Positions 18,538 through 27,402 of a stretch of 64,000 nucleotides of DNA are shown in pieces. The notes under the pieces were generated by a model. That model ran no database searches, was not told where the DNA came from, and saw only the letters and a program-made list of their open reading frames with translations. Numbering within the stretch: position 1 is the stretch's first letter; every line of letters starts with the position of its first letter. This stretch comes from Chloroflexota bacterium. Lineage in GTDB: Bacteria > Chloroflexota > Anaerolineae > Aggregatilineales > Ch27. The stretch spans positions 1 to 64,000 of the forward strand of contig JAIOAT010000013.1 of NCBI GenBank assembly GCA_019873685.1, written 5' to 3'. A program made the position numbers and the translations under genes.

Positions 18538-19572
18538 ATGAGCGCCATAACCATTGACAACGATCTGGTGCACTATGAGGTGCTGGGTCGGGGCCGCCCG
18601 GTGGTCTTTGTGCACGGCTGGCTGAGTTCCTGGCGATACTGGCTGCCGTCCATGCAGCACCTGTCCATGAAGTACCGGACGTACGCGCTGGATCTATGGG
18701 GGTACGGCGATTCCAGCAAGGACACCGAAAAGCTGTCGCTGGAAGCACAGGTCGACCTGCTGAGCCAGTTCATGGATCGGCTGGGCATCTCCAAGGCGGC
18801 TTTCATCGGTCATTCGCTGGGTGCGGCAGTGATGGTCCGCTACGCGTTGTTGCACCCGGAACGTGTAGCGCGGCTGTTGCTGATCAGTCCGCCGATTTTT
18901 GAGCAGGGTCCTCAGCCCGTAGAGGCTCCCGATGCGCCGCCAGCCCGCCCGGCCAATCCGCCTTCGACGCCGACCCCGGCAGCACGGCGGTTGCCGCCCG
19001 TGGATAGCCTGGCCCGCCCGCCTGTTGTAACGCCCGGACGGTTGCCCGCTTTCCGCCCGCCGACGACTCTCAGCCGCGCTACGGTACAGAATCCGCCGCC
19101 GCGTAACCCGGTTCCGCCGGTGCGCCCGGATCCGGCGGCCAACCCCTTGCGCAGCTTGTTGCTGGATGTGACGCCGACCGAATTGCTGGCCCAGCATCTG
19201 GAACGGGAGACGCCGGAATACGACCGGCATATGGTCGAAGCGGCCAAGACTGCCCAGGCGGCGCTGGCCGCCAGCGTGGCGTCCTTTGACCGGGTTAACC
19301 TGGCCCTGGAGATCCGCTACCTGGTGGAAACGCCGACGCTGATCCTGCACGGCCAGGATGATCGCTTCCTACCGCCTCCCGGCGATCGGGTGGTGCAGTT
19401 GCTGGGCGGCAATCGGCCTACCCTGCGCTGCGAGATCGTGCCCTCGACCGGGCACTTCCCCATGCTCAGCGACCCCACGAATTTCCAGCGCCTGATCATG
19501 GACTTCTTGGAAGCGACGGATCTCACCAGTCTGGTGCTGCACAAGGAGCGCTGGGTGCGCCGGGTGCGCTAG
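18538..19572 (+). CDS. alpha/beta hydrolase with proline-rich insertion
   Basis: This 344-residue alpha/beta hydrolase has the oxyanion region VFVHGWLSSW, nucleophile elbow GHSLGAA, acid in HGQDDRF and histidine in STGHFPML. It is a paralogue of the hydrolase at 1830: the first 115 residues align without gaps. It differs by about 70-85 residues rich in Pro, Ala and Arg (about 122-205) placed where the lid domain sits, probably a flexible linker. It starts 9 bases after the receiver gene and belongs to the kinase gene group. The substrate is unknown. Confidence 0.83.
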   Translation: MSAITIDNDLVHYEVLGRGRPVVFVHGWLSSWRYWLPSMQHLSMKYRTYALDLWGYGDSSKDTEKLSLEAQVDLLSQFMDRLGISKAAFIGHSLGAAVMVRYALLHPERVARLLLISPPIFEQGPQPVEAPDAPPARPANPPSTPTPAARRLPPVDSLARPPVVTPGRLPAFRPPTTLSRATVQNPPPRNPVPPVRPDPAANPLRSLLLDVTPTELLAQHLERETPEYDRHMVEAAKTAQAALAASVASFDRVNLALEIRYLVETPTLILHGQDDRFLPPPGDRVVQLLGGNRPTLRCEIVPSTGHFPMLSDPTNFQRLIMDFLEATDLTSLVLHKERWVRRVR

Positions 19573-19598
19573 GGCAGAAGCGATCCCGGTTGCTCCCG

Positions 19599-19625
19599 CG
19601 CCGCCCCCTGACCGGGCGGCGTCGT
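19599..19625 (+). terminator. hairpin after the hydrolase
   Basis: An 8-bp GC stem (19599-19606 with 19614-19621) with a 7-base loop is followed by a weak T-containing tail (TCGTGTTTG). It may end the kinase operon, but the poor T-tract leaves doubt. Confidence 0.4.
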
Positions 19626-19655
19626 GTTTGCTGGCCGCTTGCACAAGGAGGTGCT

Positions 19656-20306
19656 ATGCAGGCGCTGATCTTCGCCAATGGCGATCTCAATCCTGGCCCG
19701 CTGGTAGACTACGTCCTGCAGGATGCAGGCGATGCGCTAACCATTGCGGCGGATGGCGGGGCGCGGCATATGCTGGCCCTGGGCCTGGCTCCGCAGGTGG
19801 TGATCGGTGACATGGATTCGCTGAGCGAGACCGAACTGGCGCACTGCGCGGCGCTGGGCGCGGCCATCCTGCGCTATCCGCCTGCCAAGGATGAGACCGA
19901 TCTGGAGCTGGCGCTGTTGTATGCCGCCGGGCGCGGCGCGGAGACAGTGCGTGTGATCGGCGCGATGGGCGGGCGGCTGGATCAAACGCTGGCCAACATC
20001 CTGCTGCTGACCCTGCCGGTTCTGCGCGGGCGGGATGTGCGGCTAGTGGCCGGGCGGCAGGCCGCCTGGTTGCTCTGGCCCGGCCAGCACCGCCTGGACG
20101 GCCAGATCGGGGACACGCTGTCGCTCATCCCACTGGGCGGGGAGGCAGCGGGAGTTGCCACAGATGGGCTGGCCTATCCACTGCGGGATGAAACGCTGCT
20201 CTTTGGCCCGGCGCGGGGCATCAGCAATGTCTTCAGCGCGGATGCTGCAGCCGTACGCTTCAGCGCCGGGATGCTGCTGGTCGTCCACACGCTGGGCCGG
20301 GCGTAA
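19656..20306 (+). CDS. thiN: thiamine pyrophosphokinase
   Basis: This 216-residue protein converts thiamine plus ATP to thiamine pyrophosphate in the cytoplasm. Family signatures are the N-terminal AADGGARHM, the metal-binding GDMDSL, the KDETDLELAL segment and the GAMGGRLDQTLAN motif. The length is normal for bacterial enzymes. ATG 19656 sits 5 bases after a strong AAGGAGG (19645-19651). Other thiamine genes are not in the window, so this may serve salvage. Confidence 0.9.
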   Translation: MQALIFANGDLNPGPLVDYVLQDAGDALTIAADGGARHMLALGLAPQVVIGDMDSLSETELAHCAALGAAILRYPPAKDETDLELALLYAAGRGAETVRVIGAMGGRLDQTLANILLLTLPVLRGRDVRLVAGRQAAWLLWPGQHRLDGQIGDTLSLIPLGGEAAGVATDGLAYPLRDETLLFGPARGISNVFSADAAAVRFSAGMLLVVHTLGRA

Positions 20307-20388
20307 CTTCCGCCCGTCCGGGGGGTATACCTGATCAGGGAGGCGGATCGCGGCGATTGACCGGCGATCCTTGACGAAGGAGACCGGG

Positions 20389-21270
20389 ATGCAGATCGTG
20401 ACCGATCGCGGGATGGATCTTTCCGCTGAGCAGTGGACTGGCCTTGACAATGTTCATCTTGTGCCGCTGCTGCTGACCCTGGATGGTAAGACTTACCGCA
20501 GCGGCGTGGACATCCAGCCGGACGAATTCTACCGTTTGCTGGCCCGGACCGAGAGCTACCCAACTACATCCCAGCCTTCTGCCGGAGACTTCGCCGAACT
20601 CTACCGCACGCTGGCTAAAGATGATCCGGAGATTCTGTCGGTGCACATCTCCTCCGGTCTGAGCGGCACGCTCAATGCGGCCCGCCAGGGCGCGCAGATG
20701 GTCCCGGAGGCTCGCGTGACCTTTGTCGATTCGCTGACACTCTCCGGTCCGCAGGGCTGGCAGGTGGAGGCTGCGGCGCGGGCGGCCAAAGCTGGCTGGG
20801 ATAAAGACCGCATCGTTGACCTGCTGGCCGTGATTGCTGCGGCAACCGAGACGATCTTCACGCTGGATGAGTTGCGCTATCTGGTGCACGGCGGGCGGAT
20901 CAGCCATATGAAGGGGCTGCTGGCTTCGCTGCTGCAGATCAGGCCGGTCATCGGGGTGTCCAAGGATGAAGGCGTCTACTACCAGCGGGGCCAGGCTCGC
21001 ACCTTCAAGCGGGCGCTGCGGACGCTGGTCGACGTGCTGGCCCACCAGTTTGGCGAAGGCGCTCATCTGCGCGTGCAGGTGATGCATGCGCAGAATCCGG
21101 CGGGGGCAGAGGAACTACGGAGTCTGCTGGCGGAACGCTTTGACTGCCACTTCCTGCCTGTGGCGACCATTGCGCCGGTGCTGGGCGCGCATACCGGCCC
21201 GACGCTGGTCGGTGTGGGTTGCGCGCCGGAGGCAATCTTCGCTGGCTTGCCCTGGGAAGCCGGACGTTAG
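20389..21270 (+). CDS. DegV family fatty-acid-binding protein
   Basis: This 293-residue DegV protein has the N-terminal TDRGMDLS segment, the PTTSQPS stretch, and SSGLSGT, whose serine and threonine contact the bound fatty-acid carboxylate in known DegV/FakB proteins. The C-terminal half carries the usual RPVIGVSKDEG. In Firmicutes FakB works with the kinase FakA; no FakA-like gene is in the window. ATG 20389 follows AAGGAG (20377-20382). Confidence 0.88.
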   Translation: MQIVTDRGMDLSAEQWTGLDNVHLVPLLLTLDGKTYRSGVDIQPDEFYRLLARTESYPTTSQPSAGDFAELYRTLAKDDPEILSVHISSGLSGTLNAARQGAQMVPEARVTFVDSLTLSGPQGWQVEAAARAAKAGWDKDRIVDLLAVIAAATETIFTLDELRYLVHGGRISHMKGLLASLLQIRPVIGVSKDEGVYYQRGQARTFKRALRTLVDVLAHQFGEGAHLRVQVMHAQNPAGAEELRSLLAERFDCHFLPVATIAPVLGAHTGPTLVGVGCAPEAIFAGLPWEAGR

Positions 21271-21305
21271 ACCCGGTCAATCTATTGCAGGCCGCCCCTC
21301 CGGGG

Positions 21306-22151
21306 TCATCCGAACTGACTGAAGTCAAACCCCGCCCAGGTGCCGGTGAGCTGGTAGCGTAGCAGGTCGATGCTGCCGATGAGCAGGAAGGTCAGCGCCA
21401 ACCCGGCCAGCAGCGGCACGATCAGATCGGCGGCGCGGTGGGCGGTGTTCTCCCGGCGGGTCAGGCTGACGAACAGCACGGCCCAGACCATGGTCAGGAT
21501 CAGCACGGGGCCGAGGGCGCTCAGGTAGCCGAAGACAATCAGCGCCGGGGCGCTGCCCAGTAGCACCAGTGCATCGGCCAGGCCGATCACGAGCAGCAAC
21601 GCGGCCAGTTCGCGCAGCCCGCGCAGGGGCGGCTGCGTCGCCGGGCGCGCCCACATCGTGACGCTGAAAACCGGCAGGAGCAGGGTGATCATGGCGACGC
21701 CGGTCAGCGAGCCGGTGATCAGACGCAGCCAGTTCTGCGGCTCGTACGGGCCTTCGTAGCCGGGGAACAGGTGCAGGTAGCTGTTGAGGCCGTCCAGGCC
21801 CATCACCACCACAAAGATCGCCAGCACGATCAGCACGCGGCGTGGGGCGAATTGCGCAGCTTTGCCCCGCCGCCCGGCGACCAGCACCAGAAAGCTGATC
21901 ATCACGCCCATGTACATCCCGGTGCAGCGAACACATAACGGGAGTTGCACGCCGTCCACGTGGAAAGAGCGGTCGACGATGCGGTGGCAGACAGCGTAGC
22001 CGATGGCGTCGGCTTTCCCGGCCAGGCCGGAGGGCGTACCCAGCCACCACAGGGCCATGATCAGCCCGGCCAGCGCCGTGATCAGGGCAGCGGTCGCCCG
22101 GCGGCGGGGACGGGTCTGGGCGGGCGAGTCGGCGGCGGGCGGCTGGATCAT
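21306..22151 (-). CDS. DUF2085 membrane protein
   Basis: This 281-residue protein has about seven hydrophobic segments. Residues about 52-80 hold the DUF2085 signature: AVCHRIVDRSFHVDG and LPLCVRCTGMYMG, with conserved His and three Cys that could bind a metal near the membrane. The function of the family is not known. It is transcribed away from the epimerase gene and has its own extended -10 promoter. Confidence 0.82.
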   Translation of the reverse strand: MIQPPAADSPAQTRPRRRATAALITALAGLIMALWWLGTPSGLAGKADAIGYAVCHRIVDRSFHVDGVQLPLCVRCTGMYMGVMISFLVLVAGRRGKAAQFAPRRVLIVLAIFVVVMGLDGLNSYLHLFPGYEGPYEPQNWLRLITGSLTGVAMITLLLPVFSVTMWARPATQPPLRGLRELAALLLVIGLADALVLLGSAPALIVFGYLSALGPVLILTMVWAVLFVSLTRRENTAHRAADLIVPLLAGLALTFLLIGSIDLLRYQLTGTWAGFDFSQFG

Positions 22152-22201
22152 GACGCGAATATCCGGTGGTGAAAGGCAAAGGGCACAGCGACGACGGTCG
22201 G

Positions 22202-22212
22202 ATTATAGCATA
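22202..22212 (-). promoter_or_regulatory. extended -10 promoter for the DUF2085 gene
   Basis: On the minus strand the sequence reads TATGCTATAAT, a perfect -10 with the TG extension. No good -35 is visible at the expected distance. The predicted start lies about 44 bases before the ATG at 22151. Confidence 0.6.
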
Positions 22213-22314
22213 CGCTGGCCGGGCTGCTTTTTTGCTTTTTTGGCGGAAGCCGGATTGAATCGGGCATGGTAAGATGAGCGGGCTATCCGCGGGAGTATCC
22301 GCGAAGGAAGGCGT

Positions 22315-23238
22315 ATGCGTTTTCTGATTACCGGTGGGGCGGGCTTCCTGGGGGCGGCGCTGGCCAATCGGCTGGTGGCCGCCGGGCACGAGGTGCGCGT
22401 GCTGGACGACCTGAGCAATGGCGATCAAACGCGCCTCTCGCCGCGCGTCTCGTTCACCCGTGGCGATGTCGGAGATGTGCCGCGCCTGTGGACGCTGCTG
22501 CAGGGGGTGGAGTGCGTCTACCATCTGGCGGCGCGGGTGCATGTTCCGGAGAGCCTGCAATACCCCCGTGAGTACAACACGGTCAATGTAGGCGGGACGG
22601 TGTGTGTGCTGGAGGCGATGCGCGACGCCGGGGTTCGGCGGGTGGTGCTGGCCTCATCAGGCGCGGTCTACGGGGAACAGGCCGAGCAGCCTGTCCGCGA
22701 GGATATGACGCCCAATCCACAGTCGCCTTACGCCGTCAGCAAGCTGGCCGCTGAATATTACGTGCGCACAATCGGCCTGCTGTGGGGGATTGAGGCTGTG
22801 TGCCTGCGCATTTTCAATGCTTACGGGCCGGGCCAACCGTTGCGGGCATCCTTCCCGCCGGTTATCCCCTCCTTTTTGCAGCGCATCCTTTCCGGCGGCA
22901 GCGTGATCATTCACGGGGACGGCAGCAGCACGCGCGACTTCGTGTACATCGATGATGTGGTGGATGCCCTGGTCACTGCCGGGAGCGCATCCAATGTGGA
23001 TCGGCGCGTGATCAACGTTGGCAGCGGGGTGGAAACCAGCGTCAGGGACCTGTTGCGTCTGGTGGAACGGGTGACCGGACGCGAGGCGCAAACGCTCAAT
23101 TCCCGCACGCCCTCCGGCGCGTCGCGCCTGTGCGCCGATCTGACGCTGGCCCACGAACTGCTGGGCTATACGCCGCAGGTGACGCTGGAGGAGGGACTGC
23201 GTCGCATCCTGGCGGAGGATCCCCGCTTCAGGGAGTAG
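22315..23238 (+). CDS. NAD-dependent epimerase/dehydratase (extended SDR)
   Basis: This 307-residue extended short-chain dehydrogenase has the NAD-binding loop GGAGFLGAAL (about 7-16), DDLSNG, catalytic SSG near residue 119, and YAVSK with Tyr and Lys near 140. C-terminal features (NAYGPGQ, GDGSSTRDFVYIDDVV) match UDP-sugar 4-epimerases and related nucleotide-sugar enzymes. The exact sugar is uncertain. It is followed after 27 bases by murJ, fitting a cell-envelope setting. Confidence 0.85.
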   Translation: MRFLITGGAGFLGAALANRLVAAGHEVRVLDDLSNGDQTRLSPRVSFTRGDVGDVPRLWTLLQGVECVYHLAARVHVPESLQYPREYNTVNVGGTVCVLEAMRDAGVRRVVLASSGAVYGEQAEQPVREDMTPNPQSPYAVSKLAAEYYVRTIGLLWGIEAVCLRIFNAYGPGQPLRASFPPVIPSFLQRILSGGSVIIHGDGSSTRDFVYIDDVVDALVTAGSASNVDRRVINVGSGVETSVRDLLRLVERVTGREAQTLNSRTPSGASRLCADLTLAHELLGYTPQVTLEEGLRRILAEDPRFRE

Positions 23239-23265
23239 TGTATCCGCCGCAAGGGATGGAGACGC

Positions 23266-24891
23266 ATGCCAGACACAGACACCGATACTCAGGCAGTTGA
23301 AGCGCTTTCCGGCGGGCGGATGGCCCGCGCGGCGCTGGTGGTGATGCTGGCCTATGTGGCCAGCGCGGCGCTGGGACTGGTGCGGCAGAGCCTGGTTGGG
23401 GCGACTTTTGGCGCGTCCGGCGATCTGGACGCTTTCTTCGCCGCAACACGCATCCCGGAGCTGCTTTTCAATCTGATTGCCGGGGGCGCACTGGGGTCAG
23501 CGTTTATCCCGGTATTTACCGGCTTCCTGGCCCGCGGCGAGCGTGACGCCGCCTGGCGGCTGGCCAGCGCGGTGCTGACCCTGTGGACGGCAGCGGCAGC
23601 CTTGCTGGCGGCGGCGATGTTCGTCCTGGCGCCGGAAGTGGTGCGCGCTGTTCTGCTGCCCGGTGACGCGCCGGACAAGCAGCGTCTGGCGGTGGAACTG
23701 CTGCGGATCATGCTCAGTACGGTCGTCATCTTCAGCCTCAGCGGCCTGCTGATGGCCATCCTCAACGCTCGCCAGCACTTCTGGCGACCGGCTTTCGCCC
23801 TCAGCCTGTACAACCTGGGGATCATCGGCGGGGTGGTATTCCTGGCCGGGCCGCTGGGGATTCATGGCGTGGCCTGGGGCACGGTGATCGGGGCGCTGCT
23901 GCACGCCGGAATCCAGATTCCGGGCCTGCGCCGCGTCGACGCCCGCCTGCACTTCTCGCTCAATATCCACACGCCGGGCGTGCTGCGGGTGCTGGGGCTG
24001 ATGCTCCCGCGGATCGTCGGGCAGGCGGTGGTGCAGATCAACTTTGTGGTCATCACGGCGTTTACGTCGTTCATGGTCGACGGCGCGCAGGTCAGCATTG
24101 GCACAGCTTTCACGCTGATGTTCACCGTGCTGGGCATCCTCGGCCAGAGCATCGGCACGGCGGCCTTCCCGTCGCTGGCGGCGCTGGCCTCCACCGAAGA
24201 CTGGGACGGCTTCCGGCGGCTGCTGGGCGGCGTGTTGCGCAGTGTGCTGTTCCTGGCCATCCCGGCGACGGTCGGCCTGATCCTCGTCGCAGAACCGCTG
24301 GTGCGGGTGCTGTTTGAGCGCGGGCGCTGGCTGCCGGAGGCGACGGCGGGCACAGCCTGGGCGCTGCAGTTCTTTGCCCTGGGGCTGGCGGCGCACGCCC
24401 TGCTGGAGATTCTGGCGCGTTCCTTTTACGCTCTGCAGGATACCTGGACGCCGGTGATCGTTGGCGTGATCACCATGGCGATCAATGTCCTGCTGGATGT
24501 GCTGCTGATCCGGGTGATCGGGGAGCCGGGCAGTCTGGCGCGCGGGCCATTCGCCGGGCTGGCGCTGGCGATGAGCGTGGCTACCGCCCTGGAAGCGGCG
24601 ACGCTATGGTTGCTGCTGCGGCGGCGGATCGGCGGGATCGAGGGGCGGCGGGTGTGGGCGCTAGCCTGGCGGGCGGCACTGGCCGCGGCGGGCATGGGCG
24701 CGCTGGTCTGGGGGGCGTTGACCCTGACTGAACGGCTGGTTCCGGTTATCGGGTTGCTGCTGGCGGCGGCGCTGGGCGTGAGCGCCTACTTTGGCCTGAG
24801 CATGGCACTGGGACTGGAGGAAGCCCTGACGGCGCCGCGCCTGATCCTGCGGCGGCTGGGCTGGCGGCGCAGTCATACCGGCGTAGGGTAG
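23266..24891 (+). CDS. murJ: lipid II flippase MurJ
   Basis: This 541-residue protein of the MviN/MurJ branch of the MOP superfamily has about fourteen membrane segments. Family hallmarks include the early GATFGASGDLDAFFAATRIPELLFNL and the first-lobe GALGSAFIPVFT segment. MurJ moves lipid-linked peptidoglycan precursor across the cytoplasmic membrane. The C-terminal two helices are Ala/Leu-rich. It lies just downstream of the epimerase. Confidence 0.9.
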   Translation: MPDTDTDTQAVEALSGGRMARAALVVMLAYVASAALGLVRQSLVGATFGASGDLDAFFAATRIPELLFNLIAGGALGSAFIPVFTGFLARGERDAAWRLASAVLTLWTAAAALLAAAMFVLAPEVVRAVLLPGDAPDKQRLAVELLRIMLSTVVIFSLSGLLMAILNARQHFWRPAFALSLYNLGIIGGVVFLAGPLGIHGVAWGTVIGALLHAGIQIPGLRRVDARLHFSLNIHTPGVLRVLGLMLPRIVGQAVVQINFVVITAFTSFMVDGAQVSIGTAFTLMFTVLGILGQSIGTAAFPSLAALASTEDWDGFRRLLGGVLRSVLFLAIPATVGLILVAEPLVRVLFERGRWLPEATAGTAWALQFFALGLAAHALLEILARSFYALQDTWTPVIVGVITMAINVLLDVLLIRVIGEPGSLARGPFAGLALAMSVATALEAATLWLLLRRRIGGIEGRRVWALAWRAALAAAGMGALVWGALTLTERLVPVIGLLLAAALGVSAYFGLSMALGLEEALTAPRLILRRLGWRRSHTGVG

Positions 24892-25127
24892 CCGTAGGGG
24901 AAGGGCTACCGGGTCGTCAAGCAGGCTGCCGGGCGCTCGTTTATAGTAACGCTCGGTATTGCCTGTCGGGCAATGCCACCGCCCGACCATCAGGGCAGAG
25001 GGGGGAAACCCTCTGCAGCCCATCACTGTCACAACCCTTGCTGCCAGAATCGGCCATTAGCTGTGGACCGCACTGCAACGCTGATGGGGGCGCTTTGCGC
25101 AGCCTTTCCCTAAAGAGGGGGGAAACG

Positions 25128-25604
25128 ATGTACCGCTTGTGGATTGCCTTGCTGGCGTTTTGCGCCATTTTCACGGTTGCGGGCGTCGCCGACATCGCCG
25201 GGACGCCTGCCGCTGCTGCCCAGGAGGCGGCCTCACCGCAGAAAGTTGTCGATGGCTTCTATGCCTGGTATCTGGCGTATCTGACTCCCGATGCACAGGG
25301 GAACTTCGCCAATCCGCTGGTTGACCGTGCCTATCGTGGAAGCCCCTTCCTGACCGCTGATCTGATCGCTAGGCTGGACGCCATGCTGGAGTCGGACGAG
25401 CCGCGCCTGGCTGATCCGATCCTGTGCGCCCAGGATATCCCGGCGGCGTTCACAGTCGAGGCGACGGAAGATGGCGCCTACCGGGTTAGCGGTCTGTTCC
25501 CTGCGGGGCCGGAAACCTTGACGGCTTACCCCCTGGCCCGCGTCCAGGTGGAGACCGGGCCGACCGGCTGGCGGATCACCGCTATCCGTTGCGAAGCCCG
25601 CTAA
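25128..25604 (+). CDS. secreted protein of unknown function, DUF3828-like
   Basis: This 158-residue protein has a signal peptide (MYRLWIALLAFCAIF to an AAAAQ cleavage site near residue 28). The mature part begins VVDGFYAWYLAYL, like DUF3828 proteins, and contains two cysteines. ATG 25128 follows GAGGGGGGA. I do not recognise a function. The 236 bases upstream, after murJ, contain only a small hairpin (ATTGCC/GGCAAT) and a possible TATAGT box. Confidence 0.6.
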   Translation: MYRLWIALLAFCAIFTVAGVADIAGTPAAAAQEAASPQKVVDGFYAWYLAYLTPDAQGNFANPLVDRAYRGSPFLTADLIARLDAMLESDEPRLADPILCAQDIPAAFTVEATEDGAYRVSGLFPAGPETLTAYPLARVQVETGPTGWRITAIRCEAR

Positions 25605-25637
25605 AGTTCACCCCGCAGGGCCGACACAGGCAGGACA

Positions 25638-25675
25638 ACAGCGCCGGAGATCACCGCCGGCGCTGTGCGTTTTCT
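25638..25675 (+). terminator. rho-independent terminator
   Basis: A 10-bp perfect stem ACAGCGCCGG (25638-25647) pairs with CCGGCGCTGT (25657-25666) across a 9-base loop, followed by GCGTTTTCT. It lies 34 bases after the secreted-protein stop. Confidence 0.7.
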
Positions 25676-25747
25676 CCGTGTGATCTTGTGTGTGAAGCCG
25701 CGCTGGCAGGCGGTTCTGACCGGTTCCTTACGCGCGCGCCGTTATGC

Positions 25748-25774
25748 GTTATCCCAAATGATTTTTGGGATAAC
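25748..25774. repeat. AT-rich perfect inverted repeat downstream of xseB
   Basis: GTTATCCCAAA (25748-25758) and its exact complement (25764-25774) flank TGATT. It lies between convergent genes. It lacks a T-tract, so it is a poor terminator; an operator or the remnant of a mobile-element end is possible. The AT content stands out from the surroundings. Confidence 0.6.
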
Positions 25775-25834
25775 TTGGGAAAAGCCTCCTGACAAAGCAG
25801 GCCGATTGTCACTTCCTGCCTGGCGCAGTCAGCT

Positions 25835-26041
25835 TCAGTCAAGCTCGGTCAATTCGCGGACGCGCAGTTCGGCGCTATCCAGCGCATCCTGGCAGAAGGC
25901 GGCCAGCCGCTGGCCCTGCTCAAACAGCGCCACCGAGTCTTCCAGTGTCAGGCTGCCTTCCTCAAGCCGGGTGATGATCTGCTCCAGACGGGCCAGCGCT
26001 TCCTCAAAGGTCAGGGAATCGGGCAGGGGTTGCTGTGTCAT
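25835..26041 (-). CDS. xseB: exodeoxyribonuclease VII small subunit
   Basis: This 68-residue protein has the standard XseB pattern: LTFEEALARLEQIITRLEEGSLTLEDSVALFEQG. It forms the elongated small-subunit part of exonuclease VII, which degrades single-stranded DNA with XseA. It starts 5 bases after the xseA stop, so the two are co-transcribed. Confidence 0.95.
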   Translation of the reverse strand: MTQQPLPDSLTFEEALARLEQIITRLEEGSLTLEDSVALFEQGQRLAAFCQDALDSAELRVRELTELD

Positions 26042-26046
26042 GAGGA

Positions 26047-27285
26047 CTACTCCGGGAGAATATCTTCCACGCGGGCGCGCAGGCTGCCCTGCGCAAAGTG
26101 CACGGCCAGCCCATCGCCCGGCGCAGCGTCGGCAGCGCGACGCAGGCGGATGCCATCCCCCGCGCGTTCCACGATCGCGTAGCCGCGAGCCATGATCGCC
26201 CGCGGATCAGCGGCAACCAGCGCCCGGCGACGAGCCGCCAGCCGTTCCCGCTGCAGGGCGACGATCTGCTGGCAGGCGCGCGCGCCCCGCGCCGTCAGGT
26301 CGTCGATGCGCTGGCGGGCGCTTTCGATGCGGCGCAGGGGGGTAAGCGTGGCCAGGAAGCGCGTCTCGCCTTCCAGCCGCCGGCGGCGCTCGGCCAGATC
26401 GGCCTGGATAGCTTCCAGCAGGCGCTCCCGTGAACGGGCAACGGTATAGCGCAGGTCTTCGATGTCAGGGGTGACGATCTCCGCAGCGGCGGAAGGCGTG
26501 GGCGCGCGCCGATCGGCGACAAAATCGGCGATGGTGAAGTCGATCTCATGCCCGACCCCGGTCACCACCGGGATGCGGCTGGCCCGGACGGCATAGGCTA
26601 CGCGCTCGTCGTTAAAAGCCCACAGGTCTTCCAGGCTGCCGCCGCCGCGCACCAGCAGGATCACGTCCACATCCTGGCGGTTGATGCGCTCCAGCGCGGC
26701 GACAATCTGCGGCGGGGCTTCATCGCCCTGGACCAGCGTCGGGCTGAGCACCACCTCGGCCAGCGGAAAGCGGCGGCTGAGCACGTTAAGCACGTCCTGA
26801 AAGGCGGCGGCAGTGGGCGAAGTGACCACGCCAATGCGCCGGGGGAAGGGGGGCAGGGGGCGCTTGAGGGCCTGGTCGAACAATCCTTCTGCCTCCAACC
26901 GGGCTTTGAGGGCCTCGAAGCGGGCGTTCAGGTCGCCGCGCCCGGCGGGCTGCAACAGGTCAGCGTAGAGCTGGTATTGCCCGCCAGCCTCGTAGACGGT
27001 GACGCGCCCGTGCACCAGCACGCCATCGCCCTGGCGCGGCCGGTAGCGCAGGCGGATGGTATCCCCCTTCCACATCACGCACTTGAGCGTGGCAGCTTCG
27101 TCCTTGAGGGTAAAATACCAGTGGCCGGATTGCGCTGCGGTGAAGTTGCTGATCTCGCCCTGCACCCATACGTCCTGCAGGCGCAGGTCGGCGTCAAACA
27201 GGTGGCGGATGTAGGCAGTCAGGCCGGAGATGGTATAGGCGTCCGGGTGGTTGAGCAAGGGTACACTCCCCCAGGTGGCCGGCAC
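26047..27285 (-). CDS. xseA: exodeoxyribonuclease VII large subunit
   Basis: This 412-residue catalytic subunit has an N-terminal OB-fold (about 15-110, VWVQGEISNF, GHWYFTLKDE), the central domain with VVTSPTAAAFQDVL, RGGGSLEDLWAFNDE and TGVGHEIDFTIADFVADRRAPTPSAAAE, and a coiled-coil C-terminal part (about 265-370). Length is close to the family norm. The start is uncertain: GTG 27285 gives the full frame, while a TTG ten codons later (near 27258) has a better G-rich Shine-Dalgarno. Confidence 0.93.
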   Translation of the reverse strand: MPATWGSVPLLNHPDAYTISGLTAYIRHLFDADLRLQDVWVQGEISNFTAAQSGHWYFTLKDEAATLKCVMWKGDTIRLRYRPRQGDGVLVHGRVTVYEAGGQYQLYADLLQPAGRGDLNARFEALKARLEAEGLFDQALKRPLPPFPRRIGVVTSPTAAAFQDVLNVLSRRFPLAEVVLSPTLVQGDEAPPQIVAALERINRQDVDVILLVRGGGSLEDLWAFNDERVAYAVRASRIPVVTGVGHEIDFTIADFVADRRAPTPSAAAEIVTPDIEDLRYTVARSRERLLEAIQADLAERRRRLEGETRFLATLTPLRRIESARQRIDDLTARGARACQQIVALQRERLAARRRALVAADPRAIMARGYAIVERAGDGIRLRRAADAAPGDGLAVHFAQGSLRARVEDILPE

Positions 27286-27402
27286 GTGCTACAATGCTAG
27301 CGCCGCATAAGTCCGATATTAGCCGATCCGGCGCCAAAATCAAACGTCGCGCCGCGCCGGGGTCCTTGCACCGCCCGTACACTAGAGGAGCACAACGGAC
27401 GC

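Noticed and set aside
25748-25774. Integron attC site
   Set aside because: The inverted repeat lacks the required core sequences and there is no integrase nearby.
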